Source: Setophaga petechia | Lineage: Eukaryota > Chordata > Aves > Passeriformes > Parulidae | Assembly (NCBI GenBank): GCA_024362935.1 | Contig: JANCRA010000028.1 | Span: forward strand, 4,996,501 to 5,060,500 | Length of the DNA: 64,000 bases | Direction: 5' to 3' | Shown here: one piece after another, positions 21,901 to 34,189 of the stretch | How the letters are laid out: each line of letters opens with the position of its first letter | How positions within the stretch are numbered: the stretch's first letter is position 1 | Notes under the pieces: generated by a model | What the model saw: the letters and a program-made list of their open reading frames with translations, nothing else | The model's database searches: none | Told to the model about the DNA's origin: nothing | Made by a program: the position numbers and the translations under genes

Positions 21901-22202
21901 CGGCAGGTGTCTCCAGGTTGGTGTGGGCCTCAAGCACGCTGGGCTGGAGGAGGTGGCCGTGTCCTGCCGTGCCGCTGTCCCGCCAAGGGCAGCTCTGAGC
22001 ACTCGCAGCCTGGCCCGGCTTCTGCGGGGCACTGCCGGGCGCGGCCGGGCAGGAGCCTCGTGCCAGTGAGCGGGCGCTTTCTGCCTTCTCTCCCCAGAGT
22101 GCCAGCACCTGATCACCTGGTGTTTGGGCAAGCACCCCCTGGACCGGGGCCAATCTGGAGGACATCTGGCGCCACCCTTGGGTGTGGGGCGGGCGCCTTT
22201 GA
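18937..22202 (+). CDS. PIM1-like serine/threonine kinase, copy 5 (frameshifted as assembled)
   Basis: Exons: 18937-19939, 20081-20302, 20408-20511, 20603-20653, 20974-21340, 21739-21916, 22098-22202. Exons 1-5 are intact (His181). Exon 6 has an extra G in a G run (21880-21885, six instead of five) just after the codons for DDHDIV, and exon 7 has another extra G (22146-22149). Together they shift the frame by two, so the conserved C-lobe end and normal stop are lost. The introns between have four more single-base insertions and one 7-bp deletion (after 21372). The pattern looks like consensus error rather than decay, but as written this copy would make a defective kinase. The Ala603 codon is GCG. 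Confidence 0.75.
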
Positions 22203-24019
22203 TGCCCGGCTGGAGCCCCTGCAGCACCCAGTCACCGAGTCCCACGCAGGACCGAGGGCCGGAAAAATAAACCAGCCACCAACCCATTGCGGGCTGTCAC
22301 GACTGGTCCTTGTTAGCAACTGCGGCTAAAGAAACCTCTTGGCAAAAGGGGAAATCAGAGTGTTCCCTCCTGCCTTGGTCAAGGTTTTGATGCCTCTCCT
22401 CCATGTAGGTGGTTTTGTGTCTTCAAGCTCAGGCTGGAGTACTGCTAGGAGTGGCTTTAGCAAGGCGAGAAATGCAACAGTGAACCAACAGCTGCCCTTT
22501 CCAACTGACAAAGCAACTTGGGTTCACCTGAAGTGCCGCAAGGGCCCGTGTGTGCGTTCCAAGGGCCACCGGGTGGCAGGAACAGAGACCTTGCTCCTCT
22601 CCAAAGCTGTAGAACAGTTAGCAGTGGCAAAATGTGATTTTGGGTTAAGCCCTGACAAAATTGTTCCTCATTCGTCCCCAGAAATGGGAAGCTGGGCTGG
22701 GCCTTTGACCTGCTGGGACTGCAGCGTTGTCAGTCATAGGCATGGAGCCCACGGGAAATGCTGAGGTGCTGGAGTCATTCCCATCATGCTGGGACCATTG
22801 TACCACCCCACCCCACTCCACCATCCCCCCCCCAAAAATAAAAAATCACGGTTTGCCCTGAAATGGCAGCTCCTCCTCACCCTGTTGGTCATTATGAGGG
22901 GACATTGGGCTCTGGCTGGGGGTGGAAAAGCTCCCAAAGGGCCTTGAACTCCTGCGGGAATTGGTCCAGCAAGGAGGTGGCACTGAGCCTTTCAGGGAAT
23001 TGTGGGGAAAGAGAAGGTCCCCTCTGAGCCTCCTTTTGTCCAGGATGACAGAAACTGTGCTTGGAATGACCGCCTTTGTTTGTATTTACAGAACCTGAGA
23101 CGCACAGTGAGTGCTTCTGGGGAGGAGGGAGGTGTGTGGGGTATGCAGCCAACAAATAACGATGGTTAGTAATGGTTTTGTTGACCAACAGTGTAAAGGC
23201 CATTGCCATGGGCCTCATGGAGCTCATGGGCTCAGCAGCCACAGTCCCTGTGGAGATCAAGTCTGCCAGGCTCTCTGTGGGTGTCTGACACTCAGCTCAG
23301 CCCTCCGCGGCTCTGTAGCCCTGCCAGGGCCAGCAGGGTCCCGATGCCCAAAGGCACACAAAGCATCCTCCCAGCACAAGCTGAGCCACTCAGGGTGGCA
23401 GAATCCTGTGGCAATTCAGCTCTCTGAGCATCCTCTCTGCTTTTAGATGGTCCCAGTGCCCTTGTCCCACAGACATTGGCTCTGCCAAGTACCACTGCCT
23501 TCTCTAGGTGCTGACGGGCATCAAACAGTGGAGGCACTGTGCTGTGAGGGACAGCGATCTTTTATTTGGGGTGGCTGGGGACAAGCTGGACCAGAATAAA
23601 TAGCCATGAGATGTGGCTTTGGATGGGATTCATCCCGATATGTCCCAGTGGGATCCCCTTCAAACATGTAGCCAAGGTCCTGAAAGCCCAAGGAGGTCCA
23701 TGCTGGCTCAGGGCTCTCCAGCTGTATGTGACTTGAAAGGAAGGCTTTGGAACTATCCAGGAAACTCCATCCTTTCAATCAAACCATGATAGCAGGAAAA
23801 ATGAAGGGAAGGTCATCGTGGGCACTACTGGGAAGTGATGGAAAGACACAACAGCCAGCCATGGGGGGAGGCGGGGCCATGATGGCACCCAGGGGAGGAG
23901 CCCTGCGGAGGGGCAGGTCTGTGGTGTCACACACTGTCCTGGCCACAGCACTGTGACATCATTGTGCCTATATGCCTATATAATCCGGGCCAGCCCCCGC
24001 AGCTGCCAGTGCAGTTGCG
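22203..24019 (+). other. Spacer 5: poly(A) signal and non-coding spacer
   Basis: AATAAA at 22266-22271. Carries the G form of the variant near 22493. The indel cluster of copy 5 ends before this spacer. No gene seen. Confidence 0.75.
23954..23984 (+). promoter_or_regulatory. Core promoter of copy 6 (CRE-like + TATA)
   Basis: TGACATCA at 23954-23961 and TATATAAT at 23977-23984, upstream of the ATG at 24020. Confidence 0.7.
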
Positions 24020-27000
24020 ATGGTGCGTGCCGGAGCCATGGGTGACGGTTACGCACCTTTGACTGCGCTTGTCCTGCTGCTGGCCGCCGTGGCTGTCTGC
24101 TGGGCCCTTGGCCTCTGGCAGCCATGGAGGCGGCAAGCAGGGACAGCCAAGAGGCGCAAGCGCCCCGGGGTCCGGCCCAGAGGCTCACGCAGGAACCGGG
24201 GAGCCCCTGCGGCTCCCAGGCCCTGCAGGCCTCGGGCCACCCCTCGCAAGCGGCCAGGTGCTCCCGCCAGCACCCTGGGCAGCTCCTGCAGCTGCGGCCC
24301 CTGCGTGGCAGTGGGCCGAGAGCTGCAGGAACTGATGCAGCTGCTCTGGGCTGGCAGTGGGACATCTGAGCCGCTCTACTCTGGGATGTGGCGGGCCCTG
24401 TGGAAAGAGCTGCGGGAGCTGGTGAGGCGAGGCCACCTGCCCTGCTGTGGCTCGTCCCGCTCCCCCAGGCGCCGCCATCCCATGAGGAGGCAGCTCCCAG
24501 GAAGAGTCTCCATCCCTGGGAGGGCCTCGAGCCTTGCAAGGATGGCACGGCAGACGACACCCGCCATCCTTGCAAGAAGCTCAGGCTGTCAGAGATCCTC
24601 CATCCTGCCAGGAGCCTCGGCTACCTCTGACAGCCTCCATCCTTCAGAGAGGCTCAGTGAGACCTGTCAGCCTGCAGCAAGTGCAGAGCCCGCGGACAGG
24701 TCTCCCGGCTCCCTTGGACCCCTGGACTTGGACAAGACGGGCGCAACCCTGAGCGTTGTCGTGGCCAGGGAAAGCCCGCGAGTCCAAGTGGGAGCCCAGC
24801 CCGATGCAGGGGAGCCATCTCAGGAGCAGGTGGCTCGGGAGCAGCAAGCGTCCTGCAGCCGGCACTTGTCGGCCCACAGCTGCCAGGACGCTGTGCCGGC
24901 TGTGCCAGCGGGCTGCAGCCCGTGCCGGGTGGAGGAGACGAGCCTCGAGACACCTGGGCACCTCCATCTCGAGGAAGCTGCTCCGAAACAGCCACCGACT
25001 GCCAAGGAGGCCCTAATAGAAGGTGAGATCTTCTGAGGAGCTGTCTGCAGCTCCCCTGGGGCTCTTCAGGGCCATTGCCAGGCCAGGCCCTCTGAGAGCA
25101 GCCTAGTCCCTGGCTGTTCTCAGTGCCTCTGATGGCTTCAAAAATCCCCTGCGTGGTTTGCAGCTGCTCCTGGGACCCCCCTGCGCGACAGCTCGGGCTG
25201 CAGCCCCGGCCGCGCACAAGAGCAGAGCGCAGGCCACGAGGCCGGGGCCAGCGCCGGTGCCGCCGTGCCCCCCTGCAGCGGGGCTCCTGCAGCCGCCTGT
25301 GCGCGCTGCCCGGGCCCGGCCGTGCCGCTCGCCAGCCCCTCGGCTGCAGGGCGGTGGCCGCTGCCCGGCGCGCGGCAGGGAGCAGGTGAGAGCAGCGCGG
25401 CCCGCGGGGGCCGGCCCCTGCCCTGGCGGGCACTGGGCGGGGGGGGGTTCCTGGGCGCAGCGCTGACGCCTCGCTCTCGGCCTTTTGCAGGGCAAAAGAA
25501 GGAGCTGCAGGAGCTCTACCAGCTGGGCCCGCAGCTGGGCAGGGGCGGCTTCGGCACCGTTTTCGCGGGCAGCCGCCTGGCGGACGGTAGCCCGGTAAGT
25601 GGGCGGCACGGGCGGGCGCGGGCGGAGGCTCCGGGCCGGGGCTGGGCGGGGCTGGAGCTCAGCCCCCTGTGTCCGTGCCTTGCAGGTGGCTCTCAAGCGC
25701 GTGGCCCGGGAGAGCGTCCTGCGCTGGGACGAGCGCGTGAGTGAGCGGGGCCAGCGGGCCGGGGCGGGCCGGGGCGGGCAGGGATAAGGCCGGGGAGGGC
25801 CCCGAGGGAGGGCGCCGAGGCACGGCGGGGGGCGGCGGGCGTGGGCTCAGCGCGCGAGGCGCAGCACGGCGGGCCCGCGGATGCCGAACGCCGGGGCCGG
25901 CTCCAGGCGGGGGGGACAGCTGCCAAGCGTGCCCTGGGCGGGAGGGATCCCGAGCAGCACGGAGGCTGCCCGAGGGGGCACCGGGGCATGCCGGGCAGGG
26001 GGCAATGGAGGCACAGAGCAGCACCAGGCCTAGCGCAGGCAATGTCTCGTCCTCGCAGCCCGACGGCACCCGTGTTCCGCTGGAGATCGTGCTGATGGAG
26101 AAGGTGGGCTCCGGCTGCCGCAGCATCATCCAGCTCCTGGACTGGTTCGAGCTGCCTGACAGCTTCGTGCTGGTCCTGGAGCGTCCGGGGCGATCGCGGG
26201 ATCTGCTGGAGCTGCTGCGGGAGCAGCAGTTCCTGAGCGAGGAGGCGGCGCGCTGGCTTTTCTGCCAGGTGCTGGAGGCCGTGTGGCACTGCACCGCCTG
26301 CGGCGTCTGGCACGGCGACATCAAGGCGGAGAACCTCCTCGTGGACCCGGACACTGGCAGCCTGAAGCTCATCGACTTCGGTTGCGGCACCTTCTTCCAC
26401 GGCCACACCTGCAGGGATGTTGCCGGTGAGCCCGCGGCCCGGGCCCTGCTGCCTCTGCCAGGCACTGCACCGTGCCATTCCCTCCTGGGCTGTGGGTGCG
26501 GCATTCAGCCGGCTGCCGGCTGCCCCGTGCCCCGGGGCAGGTGCTGTGCCCCAGGAGCCGGCTGCTGGCCTTGCCGACAGAGGGGGGGGGGCTGCAAAAG
26601 CCAGGCCCCGGCCCCTCGGCTTGGCAGGCCTGCTTGGGCTTGGGCCGCTCTTCTGGCCTTCTCTGCCTTGCAGAGCGCTTTCCTGGCTTTGGCCAATTGC
26701 CTGCGGGTGCCGGGTGGCCTTGGGGGAAGTTGTGGCCGCAGGTGCGGGCCCTGCCTCTGGCAGGAGGCCGGCGCCAGGCTCTGGAAGGCAGCAGCCTGCG
26801 CCCGACCAGCGCCGCCTGTCTCCCCTAGGAACACGGATGTACTGCTCGCCCGAGTGGATCCGCCTGGGCTTCTACCACAAGGAGCCGGCGACCATCTGGT
26901 CCCTGGGCGTGCTGCTCTATGTCATGGTCTGCGGGTGCTTCCCCTTCCGGGACGACCATGACATCGTGTGGGGGCAGCTCTTCTTCTGGCGGCAGGTGTC

Positions 27001-27288
27001 TCCAGGTTGGTGTGGGCCTCAAGCACGCTGGGCTGGAGGAGGTGGCCGTGTCCTGCCGTGCCGCTGTCCCGCCAAGGGCAGCTCTGAGCACTCGCAGCCT
27101 GGCCCGGCTTCTGCGGGCACTGCCGGGCGCGGCCGGGCAGGAGCCTCGTGCCAGTGAGCGGCGCTTTCTGCCTTCTCTCCCCAGAGTGCCAGCACCTGAT
27201 CACCTGGTGTTTGGGCAAGCACCCCCTGGACCGGGCCAATCTGGAGGACATCTGGCGCCACCCTTGGGTGTGGGGCGGGCGCCTTTGA
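24020..27288 (+). CDS. PIM1-like serine/threonine kinase, copy 6
   Basis: Exons: 24020-25022, 25164-25385, 25491-25594, 25686-25736, 26059-26425, 26829-27005, 27185-27288. The frame is open over all seven exons (675 residues, Pro181, Ala540; Ala603 as GCG). The gene is 3 bp longer than copy 2 because of three single-base expansions of G runs, two in intron 4 (near 25830 and 25910) and one in intron 5 (near 26582). These do not touch coding sequence. The six-G run near 25830 is shared only with copy 7, so the two probably arose by duplication of one another or share a converted segment. Confidence 0.87.
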
Positions 27289-29105
27289 TGCCCGGCTGGA
27301 GCCCCTGCAGCACCCAGTCACCGAGTCCCACGCAGGACCGAGGGCCGGAAAAATAAACCAGCCACCAACCCATTGCGGGCTGTCACGACTGGTCCTTGTT
27401 AGCAACTGCGGCTAAAGAAACCTCTTGGCAAAAGGGGAAATCAGAGTGTTCCCTCCTGCCTTGGTCAAGGTTTTGATGCCTCTCCTCCATGTAGGTGGTT
27501 TTGTGTCTTCAAGCTCAGGCTGGAGTACTGCTAGGAGTGGCTTTAGCAAGGCGAGAAATGCAACAGTGAACCAACAGCTGCCCTTTCCAACTGACAAAGC
27601 AACTTGGGTTCACCTGAAGTGCCGCAAGGGCCCGTGTGTGCGTTCCAAGGGCCACCGGGTGGCAGGAACAGAGACCTTGCTCCTCTCCAAAGCTGTAGAA
27701 CAGTTAGCAGTGGCAAAATGTGATTTTGGGTTAAGCCCTGACAAAATTGTTCCTCATTCGTCCCCAGAAATGGGAAGCTGGGCTGGGCCTTTGACCTGCT
27801 GGGACTGCAGCGTTGTCAGTCATAGGCATGGAGCCCACGGGAAATGCTGAGGTGCTGGAGTCATTCCCATCATGCTGGGACCATTGTACCACCCCACCCC
27901 ACTCCACCATCCCCCCCCCAAAAATAAAAAATCACGGTTTGCCCTGAAATGGCAGCTCCTCCTCACCCTGTTGGTCATTATGAGGGGACATTGGGCTCTG
28001 GCTGGGGGTGGAAAAGCTCCCAAAGGGCCTTGAACTCCTGCGGGAATTGGTCCAGCAAGGAGGTGGCACTGAGCCTTTCAGGGAATTGTGGGGAAAGAGA
28101 AGGTCCCCTCTGAGCCTCCTTTTGTCCAGGATGACAGAAACTGTGCTTGGAATGACCGCCTTTGTTTGTATTTACAGAACCTGAGACGCACAGTGAGTGC
28201 TTCTGGGGAGGAGGGAGGTGTGTGGGGTATGCAGCCAACAAATAACGATGGTTAGTAATGGTTTTGTTGACCAACAGTGTAAAGGCCATTGCCATGGGCC
28301 TCATGGAGCTCATGGGCTCAGCAGCCACAGTCCCTGTGGAGATCAAGTCTGCCAGGCTCTCTGTGGGTGTCTGACACTCAGCTCAGCCCTCCGCGGCTCT
28401 GTAGCCCTGCCAGGGCCAGCAGGGTCCCGATGCCCAAAGGCACACAAAGCATCCTCCCAGCACAAGCTGAGCCACTCAGGGTGGCAGAATCCTGTGGCAA
28501 TTCAGCTCTCTGAGCATCCTCTCTGCTTTTAGATGGTCCCAGTGCCCTTGTCCCACAGACATTGGCTCTGCCAAGTACCACTGCCTTCTCTAGGTGCTGA
28601 CGGGCATCAAACAGTGGAGGCACTGTGCTGTGAGGGACAGCGATCTTTTATTTGGGGTGGCTGGGGACAAGCTGGACCAGAATAAATAGCCATGAGATGT
28701 GGCTTTGGATGGGATTCATCCCGATATGTCCCAGTGGGATCCCCTTCAAACATGTAGCCAAGGTCCTGAAAGCCCAAGGAGGTCCATGCTGGCTCAGGGC
28801 TCTCCAGCTGTATGTGACTTGAAAGGAAGGCTTTGGAACTATCCAGGAAACTCCATCCTTTCAATCAAACCATGATAGCAGGAAAAATGAAGGGAAGGTC
28901 ATCGTGGGCACTACTGGGAAGTGATGGAAAGACACAACAGCCAGCCATGGGGGGAGGCGGGGCCATGATGGCACCCAGGGGAGGAGCCCTGCGGAGGGGC
29001 AGGTCTGTGGTGTCACACACTGTCCTGGCCACAGCACTGTGACATCATTGTGCCTATATGCCTATATAATCCGGGCCAGCCCCCGCAGCTGCCAGTGCAG
29101 TTGCG
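27289..29105 (+). other. Spacer 6: poly(A) signal and non-coding spacer
   Basis: AATAAA at 27352-27357. Carries the G form of the variant near 27580. No gene seen. Confidence 0.75.
29040..29070 (+). promoter_or_regulatory. Core promoter of copy 7 (CRE-like + TATA)
   Basis: TGACATCA at 29040-29047 and TATATAAT at 29063-29070, upstream of the ATG at 29106. Confidence 0.7.
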
Positions 29106-32100
29106 ATGGTGCGTGCCGGAGCCATGGGTGACGGTTACGCACCTTTGACTGCGCTTGTCCTGCTGCTGGCCGCCGTGGCTGTCTGCTGGGCCCTTGGCCT
29201 CTGGCAGCCATGGAGGCGGCAAGCAGGGACAGCCAAGAGGCGCAAGCGCCCCGGGGTCCGGCCCAGAGGCTCACGCAGGAACCGGGGAGCCCCTGCGGCT
29301 CCCAGGCCCTGCAGGCCTCGGGCCACCCCTCGCAAGCGGCCAGGTGCTCCCGCCAGCACCCTGGGCAGCTCCTGCAGCTGCGGCCCCTGCGTGGCAGTGG
29401 GCCGAGAGCTGCAGGAACTGATGCAGCTGCTCTGGGCTGGCAGTGGGACATCTGAGCCGCTCTACTCTGGGATGTGGCGGGCCCTGTGGAAAGAGCTGCG
29501 GGAGCTGGTGAGGCGAGGCCACCTGCCCTGCTGTGGCTCGTCCCGCTCCCCCAGGCGCCGCCATCCCATGAGGAGGCAGCTCCCAGGAAGAGTCTCCATC
29601 CCTGGGAGGGCCTCGAGCCTTGCAAGGATGGCACGGCAGACGACACACGCCATCCTTGCAAGAAGCTCAGGCTGTCAGAGATCCTCCATCCTGCCAGGAG
29701 CCTCGGCTACCTCTGACAGCCTCCATCCTTCAGAGAGGCTCAGTGAGACCTGTCAGCCTGCAGCAAGTGCAGAGCCCGCGGACAGGTCTCCCGGCTCCCT
29801 TGGACCCCTGGACTTGGACAAGACGGGCGCAACCCTGAGCGTTGTCGTGGCCAGGGAAAGCCCGCGAGTCCAAGTGGGAGCCCAGCCCGATGCAGGGGAG
29901 CCATCTCAGGAGCAGGTGGCTCGGGAGCAGCAAGCGTCCTGCAGCCGGCACTTGTCGGCCCACAGCTGCCAGGACGCTGTGCCGGCTGTGCCAGCGGGCT
30001 GCAGCCCGTGCCGGGTGGAGGAGACGAGCCTCGAGACACCTGGGCACCTCCATCTCGAGGAAGCTGCTCCGAAACAGCCACCGACTGCCAAGGAGGCCCT
30101 AATAGAAGGTGAGATCTTCTGAGGAGCTGTCTGCAGCTCCCCTGGGGCTCTTCAGGGCCATTGCCAGGCCAGGCCCTCTGAGAGCAGCCTAGTCCCTGGC
30201 TGTTCTCAGTGCCTCTGATGGCTTCAAAAATCCCCTGCGTGGTTTGCAGCTGCTCCTGGGACCCCCCTGCGCGACAGCTCGGGCTGCAGCCCCGGCCGCG
30301 CACAAGAGCAGAGCGCAGGCCACGAGGCCGGGGCCAGCGCCGGTGCCGCCGTGCCCCCCTGCAGCGGGGCTCCTGCAGCCGCCTGTGCGCGCTGCCCGGG
30401 CCCGGCCGTGCCGCTCGCCAGCCCCTCGGCTGCAGGGCGGTGGCCGCTGCCCGGCGCGCGGCAGGGAGCAGGTGAGAGCAGCGCGGCCCGCGGGGGCCGG
30501 CCCCTGCCCTGGCGGGCACTGGGCGGGGGGGGGTTCCTGGGCGCAGCGCTGACGCCTCGCTCTCGGCCTTTTGCAGGGCAAAAGAAGGAGCTGCAGGAGC
30601 TCTACCAGCTGGGCCCGCAGCTGGGCAGGGGCGGCTTCGGCACCGTTTTCGCGGGCAGCCGCCTGGCGGACGGTAGCCCGGTAAGTGGGCGGCACGGGCG
30701 GGCGCGGGCGGAGGCTCCGGGCCGGGGCTGGGCGGGGCTGGAGCTCAGCCCCCTGTGTCCGTGCCTTGCAGGTGGCTCTCAAGCGCGTGGCCCGGGAGAG
30801 CGTCCTGCGCTGGGACGAGCGCGTGAGTGAGCGGGGCCAGCGGGCCGGGGCGGGCCGGGGCGGGCAGGGATAAGGCCGGGGAGGGCCCCGAGGGAGGGCG
30901 CCGAGGCACGGCGGGGGGCGGCGGGCGTGGGCTCAGCGCGCGAGGCGCAGCACGGCGGGCCCGCGGATGCCGAACGCCGGGGCCGGCTCCAGGCGGGGGG
31001 ACAGCTGCCAAGCGTGCCCTGGGCGGGAGGGATCCCGAGCAGCACGGAGGCTGCCCGAGGGGGCACCGGGGCATGCCGGGCAGGGGGCAATGGAGGCACA
31101 GAGCAGCACCAGGCCTAGCGCAGGCAATGTCTCGTCCTCGCAGCCCGACGGCACCCGTGTTCCGCTGGAGATCGTGCTGATGGAGAAGGTGGGCTCCGGC
31201 TGCCGCAGCATCATCCAGCTCCTGGACTGGTTCGAGCTGCCTGACAGCTTCGTGCTGGTCCTGGAGCGTCCGGGGCGATCGCGGGATCTGCTGGAGCTGC
31301 TGCGGGAGCAGCAGTTCCTGAGCGAGGAGGCGGCGCGCTGGCTTTTCTGCCAGGTGCTGGAGGCCGTGTGGCACTGCACCGCCTGCGGCGTCTGGCACGG
31401 CGACATCAAGGCGGAGAACCTCCTCGTGGACCCGGACACTGGCAGCCTGAAGCTCATCGACTTCGGTTGCGGCACCTTCTTCCACGGCCACACCTGCAGG
31501 GATGTTGCCGGTGAGCCCGCGGCCCGGGCCCTGCTGCCTCTGCCAGGCACTGCACCGTGCCATTCCCTCCTGGGCTGTGGGTGCGGCATTCAGCCGGCTG
31601 CCGGCTGCCCCGTGCCCCGGGGCAGGTGCTGTGCCCCAGGAGCCGGCTGCTGGCCTTGCCGACAGAGGGGGGGGGCTGCAAAAGCCAGGCCCCGGCCCCT
31701 CGGCTTGGCAGGCCTGCTTGGGCTTGGGCCGCTCTTCTGGCCTTCTCTGCCTTGCAGAGCGCTTTCCTGGCTTTGGCCAATTGCCTGCGGGTGCCGGGTG
31801 GCCTTGGGGGAAGTTGTGGCCGCAGGTGCGGGCCCTGCCTCTGGCAGGAGGCCGGCGCCAGGCTCTGGAAGGCAGCAGCCTGCGCCCGACCAGCGCCGCC
31901 TGTCTCCCCTAGGAACACGGATGTACTGCTCGCCCGAGTGGATCCGCCTGGGCTTCTACCACAAGGAGCCGGCTACCATCTGGTCCCTGGGCGTGCTGCT
32001 CTATGTCATGGTCTGCGGGTGCTTCCCCTTCCGGGACGACCATGACATCGTGTGGGGGCAGCTCTTCTTCTGGCGGCAGGTGTCTCCAGGTTGGTGTGGG

Positions 32101-32372
32101 CCTCAAGCACGCTGGGCTGGAGGAGGTGGCCGTGTCCTGCCGTGCCGCTGTCCCGCCAAGGGCAGCTCTGAGCACTCGCAGCCTGGCCCGGCTTCTGCGG
32201 GCACTGCCGGGCGCGGCCGGGCAGGAGCCTCGTGCCAGTGAGCGGCGCTTTCTGCCTTCTCTCCCCAGAGTGCCAGCACCTGATCACCTGGTGTTTGGGC
32301 AAGCACCCCCTGGACCGGGCCAATCTGGAGGACATCTGGCGCCACCCTTGGGTGTGGGGCGGGCGCCTTTGA
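29106..32372 (+). CDS. PIM1-like serine/threonine kinase, copy 7 (His181)
   Basis: Exons: 29106-30108, 30250-30471, 30577-30680, 30772-30822, 31144-31510, 31913-32089, 32269-32372. The frame is intact, 675 residues. It carries His181, the TCC form of the nearby serine codon and GCT at Ala603, a combination otherwise seen only in copy 4, but with Ala540 and the downstream-type intron-4 variant. It is therefore a mosaic of marker states found in other units. Intron 4 has the expanded six-G run shared with copy 6. Confidence 0.87.
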
Positions 32373-34189
32373 TGCCCGGCTGGAGCCCCTGCAGCACCCA
32401 GTCACCGAGTCCCACGCAGGACCGAGGGCCGGAAAAATAAACCAGCCACCAACCCATTGCGGGCTGTCACGACTGGTCCTTGTTAGCAACTGCGGCTAAA
32501 GAAACCTCTTGGCAAAAGGGGAAATCAGAGTGTTCCCTCCTGCCTTGGTCAAGGTTTTGATGCCTCTCCTCCATGTAGGTGGTTTTGTGTCTTCAAGCTC
32601 AGGCTGGAGTACTGCTAGGAGTGGCTTTAGCAAGGCGAGAAATGCAACAGTGAACCAACAGCTTCCCTTTCCAACTGACAAAGCAACTTGGGTTCACCTG
32701 AAGTGCCGCAAGGGCCCGTGTGTGCGTTCCAAGGGCCACCGGGTGGCAGGAACAGAGACCTTGCTCCTCTCCAAAGCTGTAGAACAGTTAGCAGTGGCAA
32801 AATGTGATTTTGGGTTAAGCCCTGACAAAATTGTTCCTCATTCGTCCCCAGAAATGGGAAGCTGGGCTGGGCCTTTGACCTGCTGGGACTGCAGCGTTGT
32901 CAGTCATAGGCATGGAGCCCACGGGAAATGCTGAGGTGCTGGAGTCATTCCCATCATGCTGGGACCATTGTACCACCCCACCCCACTCCACCATCCCCCC
33001 CCCAAAAATAAAAAATCACGGTTTGCCCTGAAATGGCAGCTCCTCCTCACCCTGTTGGTCATTATGAGGGGACATTGGGCTCTGGCTGGGGGTGGAAAAG
33101 CTCCCAAAGGGCCTTGAACTCCTGCGGGAATTGGTCCAGCAAGGAGGTGGCACTGAGCCTTTCAGGGAATTGTGGGGAAAGAGAAGGTCCCCTCTGAGCC
33201 TCCTTTTGTCCAGGATGACAGAAACTGTGCTTGGAATGACCGCCTTTGTTTGTATTTACAGAACCTGAGACGCACAGTGAGTGCTTCTGGGGAGGAGGGA
33301 GGTGTGTGGGGTATGCAGCCAACAAATAACGATGGTTAGTAATGGTTTTGTTGACCAACAGTGTAAAGGCCATTGCCATGGGCCTCATGGAGCTCATGGG
33401 CTCAGCAGCCACAGTCCCTGTGGAGATCAAGTCTGCCAGGCTCTCTGTGGGTGTCTGACACTCAGCTCAGCCCTCCGCGGCTCTGTAGCCCTGCCAGGGC
33501 CAGCAGGGTCCCGATGCCCAAAGGCACACAAAGCATCCTCCCAGCACAAGCTGAGCCACTCAGGGTGGCAGAATCCTGTGGCAATTCAGCTCTCTGAGCA
33601 TCCTCTCTGCTTTTAGATGGTCCCAGTGCCCTTGTCCCACAGACATTGGCTCTGCCAAGTACCACTGCCTTCTCTAGGTGCTGACGGGCATCAAACAGTG
33701 GAGGCACTGTGCTGTGAGGGACAGCGATCTTTTATTTGGGGTGGCTGGGGACAAGCTGGACCAGAATAAATAGCCATGAGATGTGGCTTTGGATGGGATT
33801 CATCCCGATATGTCCCAGTGGGATCCCCTTCAAACATGTAGCCAAGGTCCTGAAAGCCCAAGGAGGTCCATGCTGGCTCAGGGCTCTCCAGCTGTATGTG
33901 ACTTGAAAGGAAGGCTTTGGAACTATCCAGGAAACTCCATCCTTTCAATCAAACCATGATAGCAGGAAAAATGAAGGGAAGGTCATCGTGGGCACTACTG
34001 GGAAGTGATGGAAAGACACAACAGCCAGCCATGGGGGGAGGCGGGGCCATGATGGCACCCAGGGGAGGAGCCCTGCGGAGGGGCAGGTCTGTGGTGTCAC
34101 ACACTGTCCTGGCCACAGCACTGTGACATCATTGTGCCTATATGCCTATATAATCCGGGCCAGCCCCCGCAGCTGCCAGTGCAGTTGCG
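32373..34189 (+). other. Spacer 7: poly(A) signal and non-coding spacer
   Basis: AATAAA at 32436-32441. Carries the T form of the variant near 32664. No gene seen. Confidence 0.75.
34124..34154 (+). promoter_or_regulatory. Core promoter of copy 8 (CRE-like + TATA)
   Basis: TGACATCA at 34124-34131 and TATATAAT at 34147-34154, upstream of the ATG at 34190. Confidence 0.7.

Noticed and set aside
18937..22202. Calling copy 5 a true pseudogene
   Set aside because: Its frameshifts belong to a cluster of compensating small indels that looks technical; exons 1-5 are perfect.
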